From: Acidobacteriota bacterium
GTDB lineage: Bacteria > Acidobacteriota > Vicinamibacteria > Vicinamibacterales > JACQTH01
Reading direction: 5' to 3'
Assembly: GCA_016210935.1 (NCBI GenBank)
Contig: JACQTH010000068.1
Span: forward strand, 1 to 7,519
DNA: 7,519 nucleotides
This document shows, in pieces, positions 1 through 5,303 of the stretch. A program made the translations under genes and the position numbers. The first letter of the stretch is position 1; every line of letters starts with the position of its first letter. The notes below the pieces were generated by a model. The model ran no database searches and was not told the DNA's origin. It saw only the letters and a list, made by a program, of their open reading frames with translations.

Positions 1-312
1 CCGTATAGCGGTCCTAGGCCGTGCGATGAATCCAGGTCGAATTCGCTGAGACCGCGCGGATGCGCGGCGCGCACCGTGCGCCTGTGGCGACGAGCGGAGC
101 GGGGCGTAGGGGTCCCCGCGAGCGAGGAGCTTGGCGGGGTGCAGGGGTCCCCGCCATCCAAAAGGGGAGCGGCGCGGGGCGTAGGGGTCCCCGCGAGCGA
201 CCGAGCCGGGGTCCGGGGCGGAGCCCCGGTCTAGTTGCTCCTGGGCGGAAGCCGACCCGACAAGCGTGCCCTGACAGCTGAGGCAGAAAAGGATGAGAGT
301 GAGGCGAGTCAT
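1..312 (-). CDS. Possible secreted protein with signal peptide, partial (runs off window)
   Basis: A reading frame starts at ATG 312 and stays open for all 104 codons to the window edge. Residues 1-23 form a textbook Sec signal peptide: MTR, a hydrophobic core LTLILFCLSC, and a c-region ending GSASA before QEQ, giving a predicted cleavage after residue 23. The CLSC sequence is not a proper lipobox. After the signal the chain is low-complexity, rich in Arg, Pro, Gly and Ala, with ARGDPYAP occurring twice, 25 residues apart, because of DNA repeats. No domain is recognised. The start lies 57 bases after the JAMM stop and has only a weak AGGCGG two bases upstream. Past the repeats another frame looks more protein-like (near 1-75), so the gene may have been broken or shifted by repeat insertion. 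It could also be a chance frame. Confidence 0.4.
   Translation of the reverse strand, partial: MTRLTLILFCLSCQGTLVGSASAQEQLDRGSAPDPGSVARGDPYAPRRSPFGWRGPLHPAKLLARGDPYAPLRSSPQAHGARRASARSQRIRPGFIARPRTAIR
92..200. repeat. Direct repeat pair, 34 bases, 75-base period
   Basis: Bases 92-125 and 167-200 are identical except for one position (98 A versus 173 C). Both contain GGGGCGTAGGGGTCCCC and end CGCGAGCGA. Between them, at 133-155, is a related hairpin-forming copy: GGCGGGG ... CCCCGCC around a similar core. Each full copy can fold through GCGGGG/CCCCGC. The 75-base spacing is a multiple of three. The pattern suggests a dispersed repeat family present as tandem copies. Confidence 0.8.
213..229. 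repeat. GC-rich inverted repeat
   Basis: CCGGGGC and GCCCCGG form a perfect 7-bp stem around a 3-base loop (GGA). It adjoins the 34-base repeat pair and shares its GGGGTCCGGGG-like composition. It lacks a T tract on either strand, so a terminator role is not supported; it is more likely part of the same repeat cluster. Confidence 0.55.
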
Positions 313-369
313 AGCCGCCTGGAGAAAAGGTGCGGGCCCGGCGGAGGTCCAAGGGCCTGAAAGCCGGCG

Positions 370-837
370 TTACTCGACAGAGACGAGTTGGAGCATTTCG
401 AAGTTCCCGGCGGCCAGCCGGAACGCGCGGATGTCCGGATCCGGCCGCCTTCGCGCGCGGAGCGCGCTTCGGCGAGCCTCGCCGAAGCCTTCGGCGGAGG
501 CGGGGACGGCCGCCGGCGACACGATGAGGTGGATCAACGTGGGGTCGTTCGCCTCGGCCAGGTCGGTAGCCGACGGCACCGGCGGCGAGCCCGGATGCGA
601 GTGATAGGCGCCGACAATCTCCTGCGCCGCCGCGCGGGCCTGTCGGAGCGCGGCGAAATGATCCTGCGGATCGATCAAGAACCGGGTTCGGCTGGCTTTG
701 ACGTTGCGCGCGGGCACGGCCCGTTCGATGGCGTTCCCGGTGCCGAGCAGCAGGCCGCAGCACTCTCGAGGAAAATCGGCGGCGGCGTGACGGGTGATCT
801 GCTCCAGCGCCGAGCGCTTGATGATCACAGACTGCAT
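370..837 (-). CDS. JAMM/MPN-domain (M67) metallopeptidase
   Basis: A 155-residue single-domain protein of the Mov34/MPN/PAD-1 family. These zinc peptidases remove C-terminal tails or ubiquitin-like partners; a known bacterial member, Mec, trims the sulfur carrier CysO. The full JAMM signature is visible: E25 in FPRECCGLLLG, H79 and H81 in AYHSHPGSP, S89 and D92 in PSATDLAEA, with exact HxH-x7-S-x2-D spacing. The start is ATG at 837, giving MQSVIIKRSALEQI, the usual first strand; no good ribosome binding site is seen. It begins 11 bases after the thiolase stop, so it may be co-transcribed, yet no ThiF/MoeB, CysO/ThiS or cysteine synthase gene is near. Residues about 114-132 (SAEGFGEARRSALRARRRP) are extra to the fold and encoded by a palindromic repeat. 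Active-site residues are intact, so activity is plausible; the substrate is unknown. Confidence 0.9.
   Translation of the reverse strand: MQSVIIKRSALEQITRHAAADFPRECCGLLLGTGNAIERAVPARNVKASRTRFLIDPQDHFAALRQARAAAQEIVGAYHSHPGSPPVPSATDLAEANDPTLIHLIVSPAAVPASAEGFGEARRSALRARRRPDPDIRAFRLAAGNFEMLQLVSVE
446..502. repeat. Palindromic repeat inserted in frame in the JAMM gene
   Basis: A chain of inverted repeats: GCGCGC-GGA-GCGCGC near 452-466, a perfect 10-bp palindrome arm pair CTTCGGCGAG/CTCGCCGAAG at 467-476 and 478-487, and GCCGAAG/CTTCGGC at 481-487 and 489-495. It encodes an Arg/Ala/Gly/Glu-rich segment (about residues 114-132) between the strand LIHLIVSPAA and the final strand DIRAFRL, where typical MPN proteins have only a short turn. 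The frame is kept. The exact borders are an estimate. Confidence 0.7.
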
Positions 838-848
838 TACCGCAGAAG

Positions 849-2030
849 TCAGGTGGCTTCCACCACCATGGCCACCCCCATCCCACCGCCCACGCACAGC
901 GCGGCCAGGCCGTACCGTTGCTGTCGCTGCCGCAGGCTGTAAATGAGCGTCGTGAGGATCCGCGCGCCGCTGGAGCCGATTGGATGTCCGAGCGCCACGG
1001 CGCCGCCGTTCACGTTGACGCGCGCCGCGTCCAATCCGAGCTCGCGCGCCACCGCGAGCGCCTGCGCCGCGAACGCCTCATTAAGCTCCAGCAGTCCCAG
1101 CTGCTCCAGCCGGAGACCGGAACGCTGGATGGCCTTGCGCACGGCCGGCACGGGCCCCATGCCCATGATCATCGGGTCGACACCGGACACTGCGTACGAC
1201 ACGACGCGCGCGAGCGGCGCCTTGCCGAGCCGCTGGGCCCCGGCCGCCGACGCCACCACGAGAGCCGCCGCGCCATCATTGATCCCCGACGCGTTCCCTG
1301 CCGTGACCGTCCCGTCGTTCTTGAAGGCCGCCTTCAGCGCCGCGAGCTTTTCGACGGTGGTCCCGGCTCGCGGGTACTCATCCGTGGTCACGCGGCGAGG
1401 CTCGCCGCCTTTCTGCGGGACGTCGACCGGCACGATTTCGTCCGCGAACCGGCCCTCTGCGATCGCCTGCAGGGCGCGCCGCTGGCTCTCCGCAGCGAAG
1501 GCGTCCTGATCGGCGCGCGACACGGTATAGCGGGAGACGACTTCCTCCGCGGTCACGCCCATGTGACACGCATTGATGGCGCAGGTCAGCCCTTCGTGCA
1601 GCATGGAATCGATCGCCTGCACGTTTCCCATGCGGTATCCCCAGCGGGCTCCCTTCAGAATGTACGGGGCGTTGCTCATCGATTCCGCGCCACCGGCGAC
1701 CACAAAATGCGCCGCGCCCACCTTGATCGCTTCGACCGCGTGGATGACGGCTTGCAGGCCTGAACCGCAGACGCGATTGACGGTCTCGGCCGGCACTTCC
1801 ACGGGGATGCCGGCCTTGAGGGCTGCCTGGCGCGCGACATTCATGCCCGCGCCCGCCTGCAGCACGCATCCGATGATGACGTCGTCCAGATCCCGCGGGT
1901 CGACAGACGCGCGGCGCACCGCCTCACCGATCACGACCGCCGCGAGATCGACGACGCCCAGATCCGTGAAGGCGCCGCCGAACGATCCGATCGGTGTCCG
2001 GCAGGCGCTCAGGATGACCGCCTCTTGCAT
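849..2030 (-). CDS. atoB: Acetyl-CoA C-acetyltransferase (thiolase)
   Basis: A 393-residue degradative/biosynthetic thiolase of exactly the usual length. It cleaves acetoacetyl-CoA with CoA to two acetyl-CoA, or runs in reverse. Catalytic residues are all present: nucleophile C88 in NRVCGSG, HMG at 156-158, N317 in NEAF, H349 in NGGAVALGHPIGSSGAR, and C379 in CVGGGMG. The QEAVILSACRTPIGSFGG N-terminus is standard. The start is the ATG at 2030, overlapping the scoB TGA; a GGAG lies seven bases upstream and an AAGGAG 14 bases upstream. Next to a SCOT pair the most likely role is acetoacetate (ketone-body) use, but the same enzyme could serve polyhydroxybutyrate or ketoacyl-CoA metabolism. The long upstream extension of this frame runs inside scoB and is not part of the gene. 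Confidence 0.95.
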   Translation of the reverse strand: MQEAVILSACRTPIGSFGGAFTDLGVVDLAAVVIGEAVRRASVDPRDLDDVIIGCVLQAGAGMNVARQAALKAGIPVEVPAETVNRVCGSGLQAVIHAVEAIKVGAAHFVVAGGAESMSNAPYILKGARWGYRMGNVQAIDSMLHEGLTCAINACHMGVTAEEVVSRYTVSRADQDAFAAESQRRALQAIAEGRFADEIVPVDVPQKGGEPRRVTTDEYPRAGTTVEKLAALKAAFKNDGTVTAGNASGINDGAAALVVASAAGAQRLGKAPLARVVSYAVSGVDPMIMGMGPVPAVRKAIQRSGLRLEQLGLLELNEAFAAQALAVARELGLDAARVNVNGGAVALGHPIGSSGARILTTLIYSLRQRQQRYGLAALCVGGGMGVAMVVEAT

Positions 2031-2677
2031 CAGAAGACTCCAGGCTCCTTCTCGATGTGCAACTCGGGTTCCGTCGCCTGCCTGACCTGATCGATCGTCG
2101 TGTCCGAGGCGATTTCCCGGAGAACCAACCGGCCGGCGCTGACTTCGATGACCGCCAGCTCCGTCACGATCAGGTTGACCACGTTCATCCCGGTCAGCGG
2201 GAGCGAGCATTGGTTCAGGATCTTCGGCTCCCCGTCGCGCGTCGTGTGTTCCATCGCGACGATCACCTTTTTCGCCCCGGCGACCAGATCCATGGCGCCG
2301 CCCATGCCCTTGACCATCTTGCCGGGAATCATCCAGTTGGCCAGATTGCCGTCACGGTCGACCTGCATCGCGCCGAGCACCGTCAGGTCGACGTGGCCGC
2401 CCCGGACCATCGCGAACGATTCGGCGCTGCTGAAGTACGAGCACCCGGGCGTCTCGGTGACGGTCTCCTTCCCCGCGTTGATCAAGTCGGGATCCACTTC
2501 GGATTCAAGAGGAAACGGTCCGACACCCAGCATGCCGTTCTCGGAGTGAAGCGTTATCCGGATGCCGGGCGGGATGTAATTGGCGACCAGTGTCGGCATG
2601 CCGATTCCCAGATTCACGTAGTCGCCATCCTTCAGCTCGAGGGCGACCCGCCGGACGATTCGCTCGCGCTTGTCCAC
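2030..2677 (-). CDS. scoB: Succinyl-CoA:3-ketoacid CoA-transferase, subunit B
   Basis: A 215-residue class I CoA-transferase beta subunit, the partner of the gene just upstream. The catalytic glutamate, which forms the CoA thioester intermediate, is E46 in HSENGMLG. NLGIGMPTLVANYIP (22-36) and GGHVDLTVLGAMQVD are typical of SCOT-type beta subunits. Translation begins with GTG, one base after the scoA stop, with a good GGAAGGA site. Its TGA stop shares its last base with the ATG of the thiolase gene (TGATG), so A, B and thiolase are translationally linked. The length is normal for a separate bacterial B subunit. A function in butyrate or propionate CoA transfer (AtoA-type) cannot be excluded from sequence alone, but SCOT fits the thiolase neighbour. 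Confidence 0.95.
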   Translation of the reverse strand: MDKRERIVRRVALELKDGDYVNLGIGMPTLVANYIPPGIRITLHSENGMLGVGPFPLESEVDPDLINAGKETVTETPGCSYFSSAESFAMVRGGHVDLTVLGAMQVDRDGNLANWMIPGKMVKGMGGAMDLVAGAKKVIVAMEHTTRDGEPKILNQCSLPLTGMNVVNLIVTELAVIEVSAGRLVLREIASDTTIDQVRQATEPELHIEKEPGVF

Positions 2678-2678
2678 G

Positions 2679-3374
2679 TCAGTCCTTCCGCACCGTCCGC
2701 TTCTCGATACGCTTCTCGTACACCGCGCCCTGAAGAATGTAGCGGACGAAGATGCCCGGGGTCACGATCGCATCGGGATCGAGGGCGCCCGGCTCGACCA
2801 GCTGCTCGACTTCCGCGATCGTGACGCGCGCGGCCGTGGCCATCACCGGATTGAAATTGCGCGCGGTGCGCCGGTAGACGAGATTGCCGAGCCGGTCGCC
2901 GCGATAGGCCTTCACGAAGGCGAAGTCGCTGTGGAGCGGATACTCGAGCACGTACGAGCGGCAATCGATTTCCCGCGTTTCCTTGCCCTCGGCCACGATC
3001 GTGCCGTACCCGGTAGGGGTAAAGAACCCGCCGATGCCGGCCCCCGCGGCTCGGATTCGCTCGGCAAACGTGCCTTGCGGAATCAACTCGACCTCGAGCT
3101 CGCCGCTGATGAACTGGCGCTCGAACTCGCGGTTCTCGCCCACGTAGGTGGAGATCATCTTCTTCACCTGGCGCGATCGCAGCAGAATGCCGATGGCGAA
3201 GTCGTCGCTGCCGGCGTTGTTGCTGATGACGGTCAGGTTGCGCGTGCCGCGATGATGCAGCGCCTTGAGGAGGTTTTCCGGGACACCACAGAGGCCGAAG
3301 CCCCCGACCATGATCGTGGCGCTGTCCGGGATCATGGCGACCGCCTCCTCGGCGTTCTGCAGGACCTTGTTCAC
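2679..3374 (-). CDS. scoA: Succinyl-CoA:3-ketoacid CoA-transferase, subunit A
   Basis: A 231-residue class I CoA-transferase alpha subunit. With subunit B it transfers CoA from succinyl-CoA to acetoacetate, giving acetoacetyl-CoA and succinate. GGFGLCGVPENLL at 24-36 is the family glycine-rich loop, and its GLCG-PENL form favours the SCOT type over 3-oxoadipate CoA-transferase. SNNAGSDD, GGFFTPTGYGT (the oxyanion/CoA-binding region) and NFNPVMATAA are further SCOT alpha signatures. The start is GTG at 3374, which matches the usual family N-terminus MNKV; the ATG at 3396 is out of frame and closes at once. A GGAGG site lies 10 bases upstream (3385-3389), slightly far. It is the first gene of a four-gene cluster, following the repeat-filled spacer, so a promoter should lie in 3375-3574, but none is convincing. 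Only one base separates its stop from subunit B. Confidence 0.95.
   Translation of the reverse strand: MNKVLQNAEEAVAMIPDSATIMVGGFGLCGVPENLLKALHHRGTRNLTVISNNAGSDDFAIGILLRSRQVKKMISTYVGENREFERQFISGELEVELIPQGTFAERIRAAGAGIGGFFTPTGYGTIVAEGKETREIDCRSYVLEYPLHSDFAFVKAYRGDRLGNLVYRRTARNFNPVMATAARVTIAEVEQLVEPGALDPDAIVTPGIFVRYILQGAVYEKRIEKRTVRKD
2683..2689 (-). promoter_or_regulatory. Ribosome binding site for scoB
   Basis: GGAAGGA on the minus strand ends five bases before the GTG at 2677. It lies within the last codons of scoA and supports the GTG as the real scoB start, with no competing ATG nearby. Confidence 0.7.
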
Positions 3375-3403
3375 GCGTGGGGGCCCTCCGTCCCCATGAT
3401 CTT

Positions 3404-3543
3404 ATCTTCCGCCTGAAGGCGGAAGCTACGAAGAAGTAGCTGAAGGCGGAAGCCACGAGGAAATGGCTGAAGCCGCAACCACGAAGAACTCAAAGAAGCC
3501 GCACCGGCTTCTTCTTCGCGGCTTCCGGCTTCAGCCGGAAGAT
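3404..3543. repeat. 140-base palindromic intergenic element with terminal inverted repeats and internal hairpins
   Basis: The element is bounded by 22-base inverted repeats at 3404-3425 and 3522-3543 (ATCTTCCG(C/G)CTGAAG...), which differ at two positions that pair with each other. Each end is itself a perfect 8-bp hairpin with a TGAA loop as read inward: 3406-3413/3418-3425 and 3522-3529/3534-3541. Inside are two tandem 27-base units (3414-3440 and 3441-3467), 23 of 27 bases identical, each forming a small hairpin (GCTAC/GTAGC and AGCCA/TGGCT), and a decayed third unit from 3468. A 9-bp hairpin sits at 3493-3513. No transposase is present. It resembles a REP/BIME-like or miniature inverted-repeat element, a type of sequence frequent in Acidobacteriota intergenic regions (recollection, not verified). 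It lies between two operons and directly after the truncated tyrA-like gene. Confidence 0.8.
3493..3513 (-). terminator. Possible terminator hairpin after the aromatic operon
   Basis: A perfect 9-bp stem (AAGAAGCCG / CGGCTTCTT) with a 3-base loop. Read on the minus strand, the 3' arm is followed by TGAGTTCTT, a T-rich but interrupted stretch. Its position 62 bases after the tyrA-like stop suits a terminator or attenuating structure for the trp/aro transcript. The T tract is imperfect, and the hairpin is part of the palindromic element, so the assignment is tentative. Confidence 0.35.
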
Positions 3544-3574
3544 TTTCCGCGGCAAGCCGCGAGCCGGGAACCCC

Positions 3575-4162
3575 TTACTGCTCGTCGGCTTCAATGATCC
3601 GCGGTTCGGCACCGAGCCCGCTCACGAAGCGCTGCAACTGATCAACGGACGCCGCCGGCGCTCCCGGCTGAGGCATCAGCATCCAGAGTCGCGCCTTAAA
3701 CAGATCGGGGTTCGCGTGGACAATGTCGCCCGCGTCCGTCACGAGGGGGTGGCCGGCGATAAACGTGAATCTGGGCGGGAGGCTCCGGGCCGCCGTAATG
3801 ATATCGCGCTTCGCGGCGCCGACATCCGTCACGAGCGCCGATCCGGGAACGGCGTCGGGCAACTCGCGCAGGGCCGTGATGTTGCGGCTGGCATCGGATG
3901 CGAGGATCACCAGCTCCGCTTCGGACGCGATGACGAGATCGTCGGCGCCGACGTCGACGGCGTGCAGCACCATCGCGCGCTCCAGCACGTCGTTGTCGTC
4001 GACCCCGATGACCAGGCTCGCCGGCCATGTCCGCCGGGCAGCGAGCGCAATCGACCCGCCGACCAGTCCGAGGCCGACGATCGCGATTTTCGCGAACACC
4101 GGTGGACCGGTGCTCCCGATCGGCGCAGGGCCGGGCTGGATGACGGGCAGCCGCTGATTCAC
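3575..4162 (-). CDS. Truncated prephenate/arogenate dehydrogenase-like protein
   Basis: A 195-residue product with the N-terminal NAD(P)-binding half of the TyrA family: a Rossmann fold with GLGLVGGS at 30-37, VTDVGAAKRD at 111-120, and a histidine (H138) in AGHPLV at the usual catalytic place. PDLF and LMPQP then match the end of the nucleotide-binding domain. TyrA enzymes usually have about 270-300 residues; here TAA follows ADEQ, just where the helical dimerisation domain (eeHD...SHLPH) should start. The normal HPMAGSE/HPIAG-type motif is also changed to HPLVTDAGD. The missing domain is not seen in any downstream frame, which is filled by the 3404-3543 palindromic element. The GTG start at 4162 overlaps the DAHP synthase stop (GTGA). 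A GTG at 4099, giving a start VFAKIAIVGLG, is an equally plausible start by alignment to the family. It may be a remnant, or a stand-alone NAD-binding protein with altered function. Confidence 0.8.
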   Translation of the reverse strand: MNQRLPVIQPGPAPIGSTGPPVFAKIAIVGLGLVGGSIALAARRTWPASLVIGVDDNDVLERAMVLHAVDVGADDLVIASEAELVILASDASRNITALRELPDAVPGSALVTDVGAAKRDIITAARSLPPRFTFIAGHPLVTDAGDIVHANPDLFKARLWMLMPQPGAPAASVDQLQRFVSGLGAEPRIIEADEQ

Positions 4163-5292
4163 CGCGCCCAGCCGCGACGCGCCACCGGCTCCACACAGAT
4201 GCTCCGGCCGATTGCCGGCGCGATGTTTCGGATCTCCGCCATCAATTCGTCGAACTGTGCCGGATACAGACTCTGCGCGCCATCGCTCAACGCGCGGTCC
4301 GGATCGCAGTGCACCTCGATGAGCAGTCCGTCCGCGCCAGCGGCAATGGCCGCGCGCGCCATCGGCACCACTTTATCGCGGCGTCCGGTGCCATGGCTCG
4401 GATCCGCGACGATGGGCAGATGACTCAGCTTCTTGACGACCGGGATGGCGGAAATGTCCAGCGTGTTCCGCAGGTAGCTTTCGAACGTCCTGATGCCGCG
4501 CTCGCACAGGATGACGTCCCGGTTGCCGCCCGCCAGGATGTATTCCGCGGACAACAACCACTCCTCGATGGTCGCCGAGATGCCGCGCTTCAACAGCACC
4601 GGCTTGGACGCGTGCCCCAGCTCACGCAGCAGCGTGTAGTTCTGCATGTTGCGCGCGCCGACCTGCAGGATGTCGGCGTACTTCTCCAACAGGTCGATCT
4701 GGCTGACATCCATCACCTCGGAAATGAGCTTCAGGTTGTGCTCGTTGGCCGCCGTCCGCAGCAGGCGGAGGCCCGCCTCGCCGAGCCCTTGAAAGCTGTA
4801 GGGGGAGCTGCGCGGCTTGAAGGCCCCGCCGCGCAGGATCTTCGCGCCGGCGCGCTTCACGGCGGCGGCCGTCGAGAAGACCTGCTCCTCGTTCTCCGCG
4901 GAGCACGGGCCCGCCATGACGATCACTTCGTCCCCGCCGATTCGGACCTCGTCTAGCTGGATGACGGTGCCTTCAGGCTTGAACTTGCGGTTCGCCAGCT
5001 TGAACGGCTCGCTGACCTTGACGACTTCGTAGACCCCGTCGAAGCTCTCGATGAGACTTCGATCGAGTGACGTGACGTCGCCGATCAGTCCGAGCACGGT
5101 CCTGGTCGTTCCGTCCACACGGTGAATCTTCACACCGTTCCGGACGAGGTATTCGGTGACGTGTTCGATGTGCGACTCCGGTGCGCCTTCTTCCATGACT
5201 ACGATCACGGTTGTTCTCCATGCCGGCGCGTCCGGATCGGCGGCCGCACCGCTGATGTGACGCGTCTGGCTTTGCGTGGTGTCGACAATCAT
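4159..5292 (-). CDS. aroF: 3-deoxy-7-phosphoheptulonate (DAHP) synthase, type I-beta with N-terminal FDB domain
   Basis: This 377-residue protein catalyses the first shikimate-pathway step, condensing phosphoenolpyruvate and erythrose 4-phosphate. Residues about 28-95 form a ferredoxin-like (FDB) domain beginning TTVIVVMEEGAPE; in Thermotoga DAHP synthase this domain mediates allosteric inhibition by tyrosine (known for the family). The catalytic barrel follows: GPCSAEN with metal ligand C130, KPRSSPYSFQG from K159, LQVGARNMQNY, KRG, DPSHGTGRRD with H300, IEVH with E326, and DPDRALSDGAQS with D337. The four metal-ligand positions are all filled. No chorismate mutase domain is fused. The start was chosen by the AGGAG site; about 26 extra residues precede the FDB domain, so translation from the internal ATG at 5196 is a weaker alternative. 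It lies 8 bases after trpA and overlaps the next gene as GTGA. The symbol varies in such genomes (aroF, aroG or aroA). Confidence 0.96.
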   Translation of the reverse strand: MIVDTTQSQTRHISGAAADPDAPAWRTTVIVVMEEGAPESHIEHVTEYLVRNGVKIHRVDGTTRTVLGLIGDVTSLDRSLIESFDGVYEVVKVSEPFKLANRKFKPEGTVIQLDEVRIGGDEVIVMAGPCSAENEEQVFSTAAAVKRAGAKILRGGAFKPRSSPYSFQGLGEAGLRLLRTAANEHNLKLISEVMDVSQIDLLEKYADILQVGARNMQNYTLLRELGHASKPVLLKRGISATIEEWLLSAEYILAGGNRDVILCERGIRTFESYLRNTLDISAIPVVKKLSHLPIVADPSHGTGRRDKVVPMARAAIAAGADGLLIEVHCDPDRALSDGAQSLYPAQFDELMAEIRNIAPAIGRSICVEPVARRGWAR

Positions 5293-5297
5293 TGTGG

Positions 5298-5303
5298 CTC
5301 CTA
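5298..5303 (-). promoter_or_regulatory. Ribosome binding site overlapping the trpA stop codon
   Basis: The minus strand reads TAGGAG, then five bases, then ATG at 5292. The TAG is the trpA stop codon, and AGGAG is a strong Shine-Dalgarno core at ideal spacing. This decides the DAHP synthase start at 5292 rather than the in-frame ATG at 5328, which lies inside trpA and has no such site. Termination on trpA would place a ribosome directly on this site. Confidence 0.85.

Noticed and set aside
1..60. tRNA-like stretch around GGTCGAATTCG
   Set aside because: The T-arm and anticodon stems do not pair to the required lengths, and no acceptor stem can be closed, so it is not a tRNA.
92..200. CRISPR-like array
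   Set aside because: There are only two full repeats, with a related palindromic copy between them rather than a unique spacer, and no cas gene; it fits a tandem dispersed repeat.
325..369. Terminator after the JAMM gene (GGCCC/GGGCC with later TTTT)
   Set aside because: The stem is five pairs with a 13-base loop, and the T run is separated from it by several bases, so it is not convincing.
14..886. A 290-codon minus-strand frame crossing the JAMM gene and the repeats
   Set aside because: It is a shadow of the JAMM gene in another frame, with Arg/Pro-rich low-complexity translation and no family motif; the JAMM frame contains a complete active-site signature.
2030..2677. 3-oxoadipate CoA-transferase/thiolase (pcaIJF) instead of SCOT plus acetyl-CoA acetyltransferase
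   Set aside because: The A subunit has the GLCGVPENL form typical of SCOT, the thiolase is of the 393-residue acetyl-CoA type, and no other protocatechuate-pathway gene is present.
3391..3410. Possible -10 box (TAAGAT on the minus strand) for the scoA operon
   Set aside because: Only four of six positions match the consensus, and there is no acceptable -35 at 16-18 bases upstream, where the sequence is the terminal hairpin.
2632..3456. A 274-codon minus-strand frame over scoA
   Set aside because: It is out of frame with scoA, Arg-rich and without motifs. Its start lies inside the palindromic element, so it is a high-GC shadow.
3548..3561. Hairpin CGCGGC/GCCGCG just after the tyrA-like stop as a terminator
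   Set aside because: The loop is only two bases unless the closing pair opens, and the minus strand continues with GAAAAT rather than a T run.
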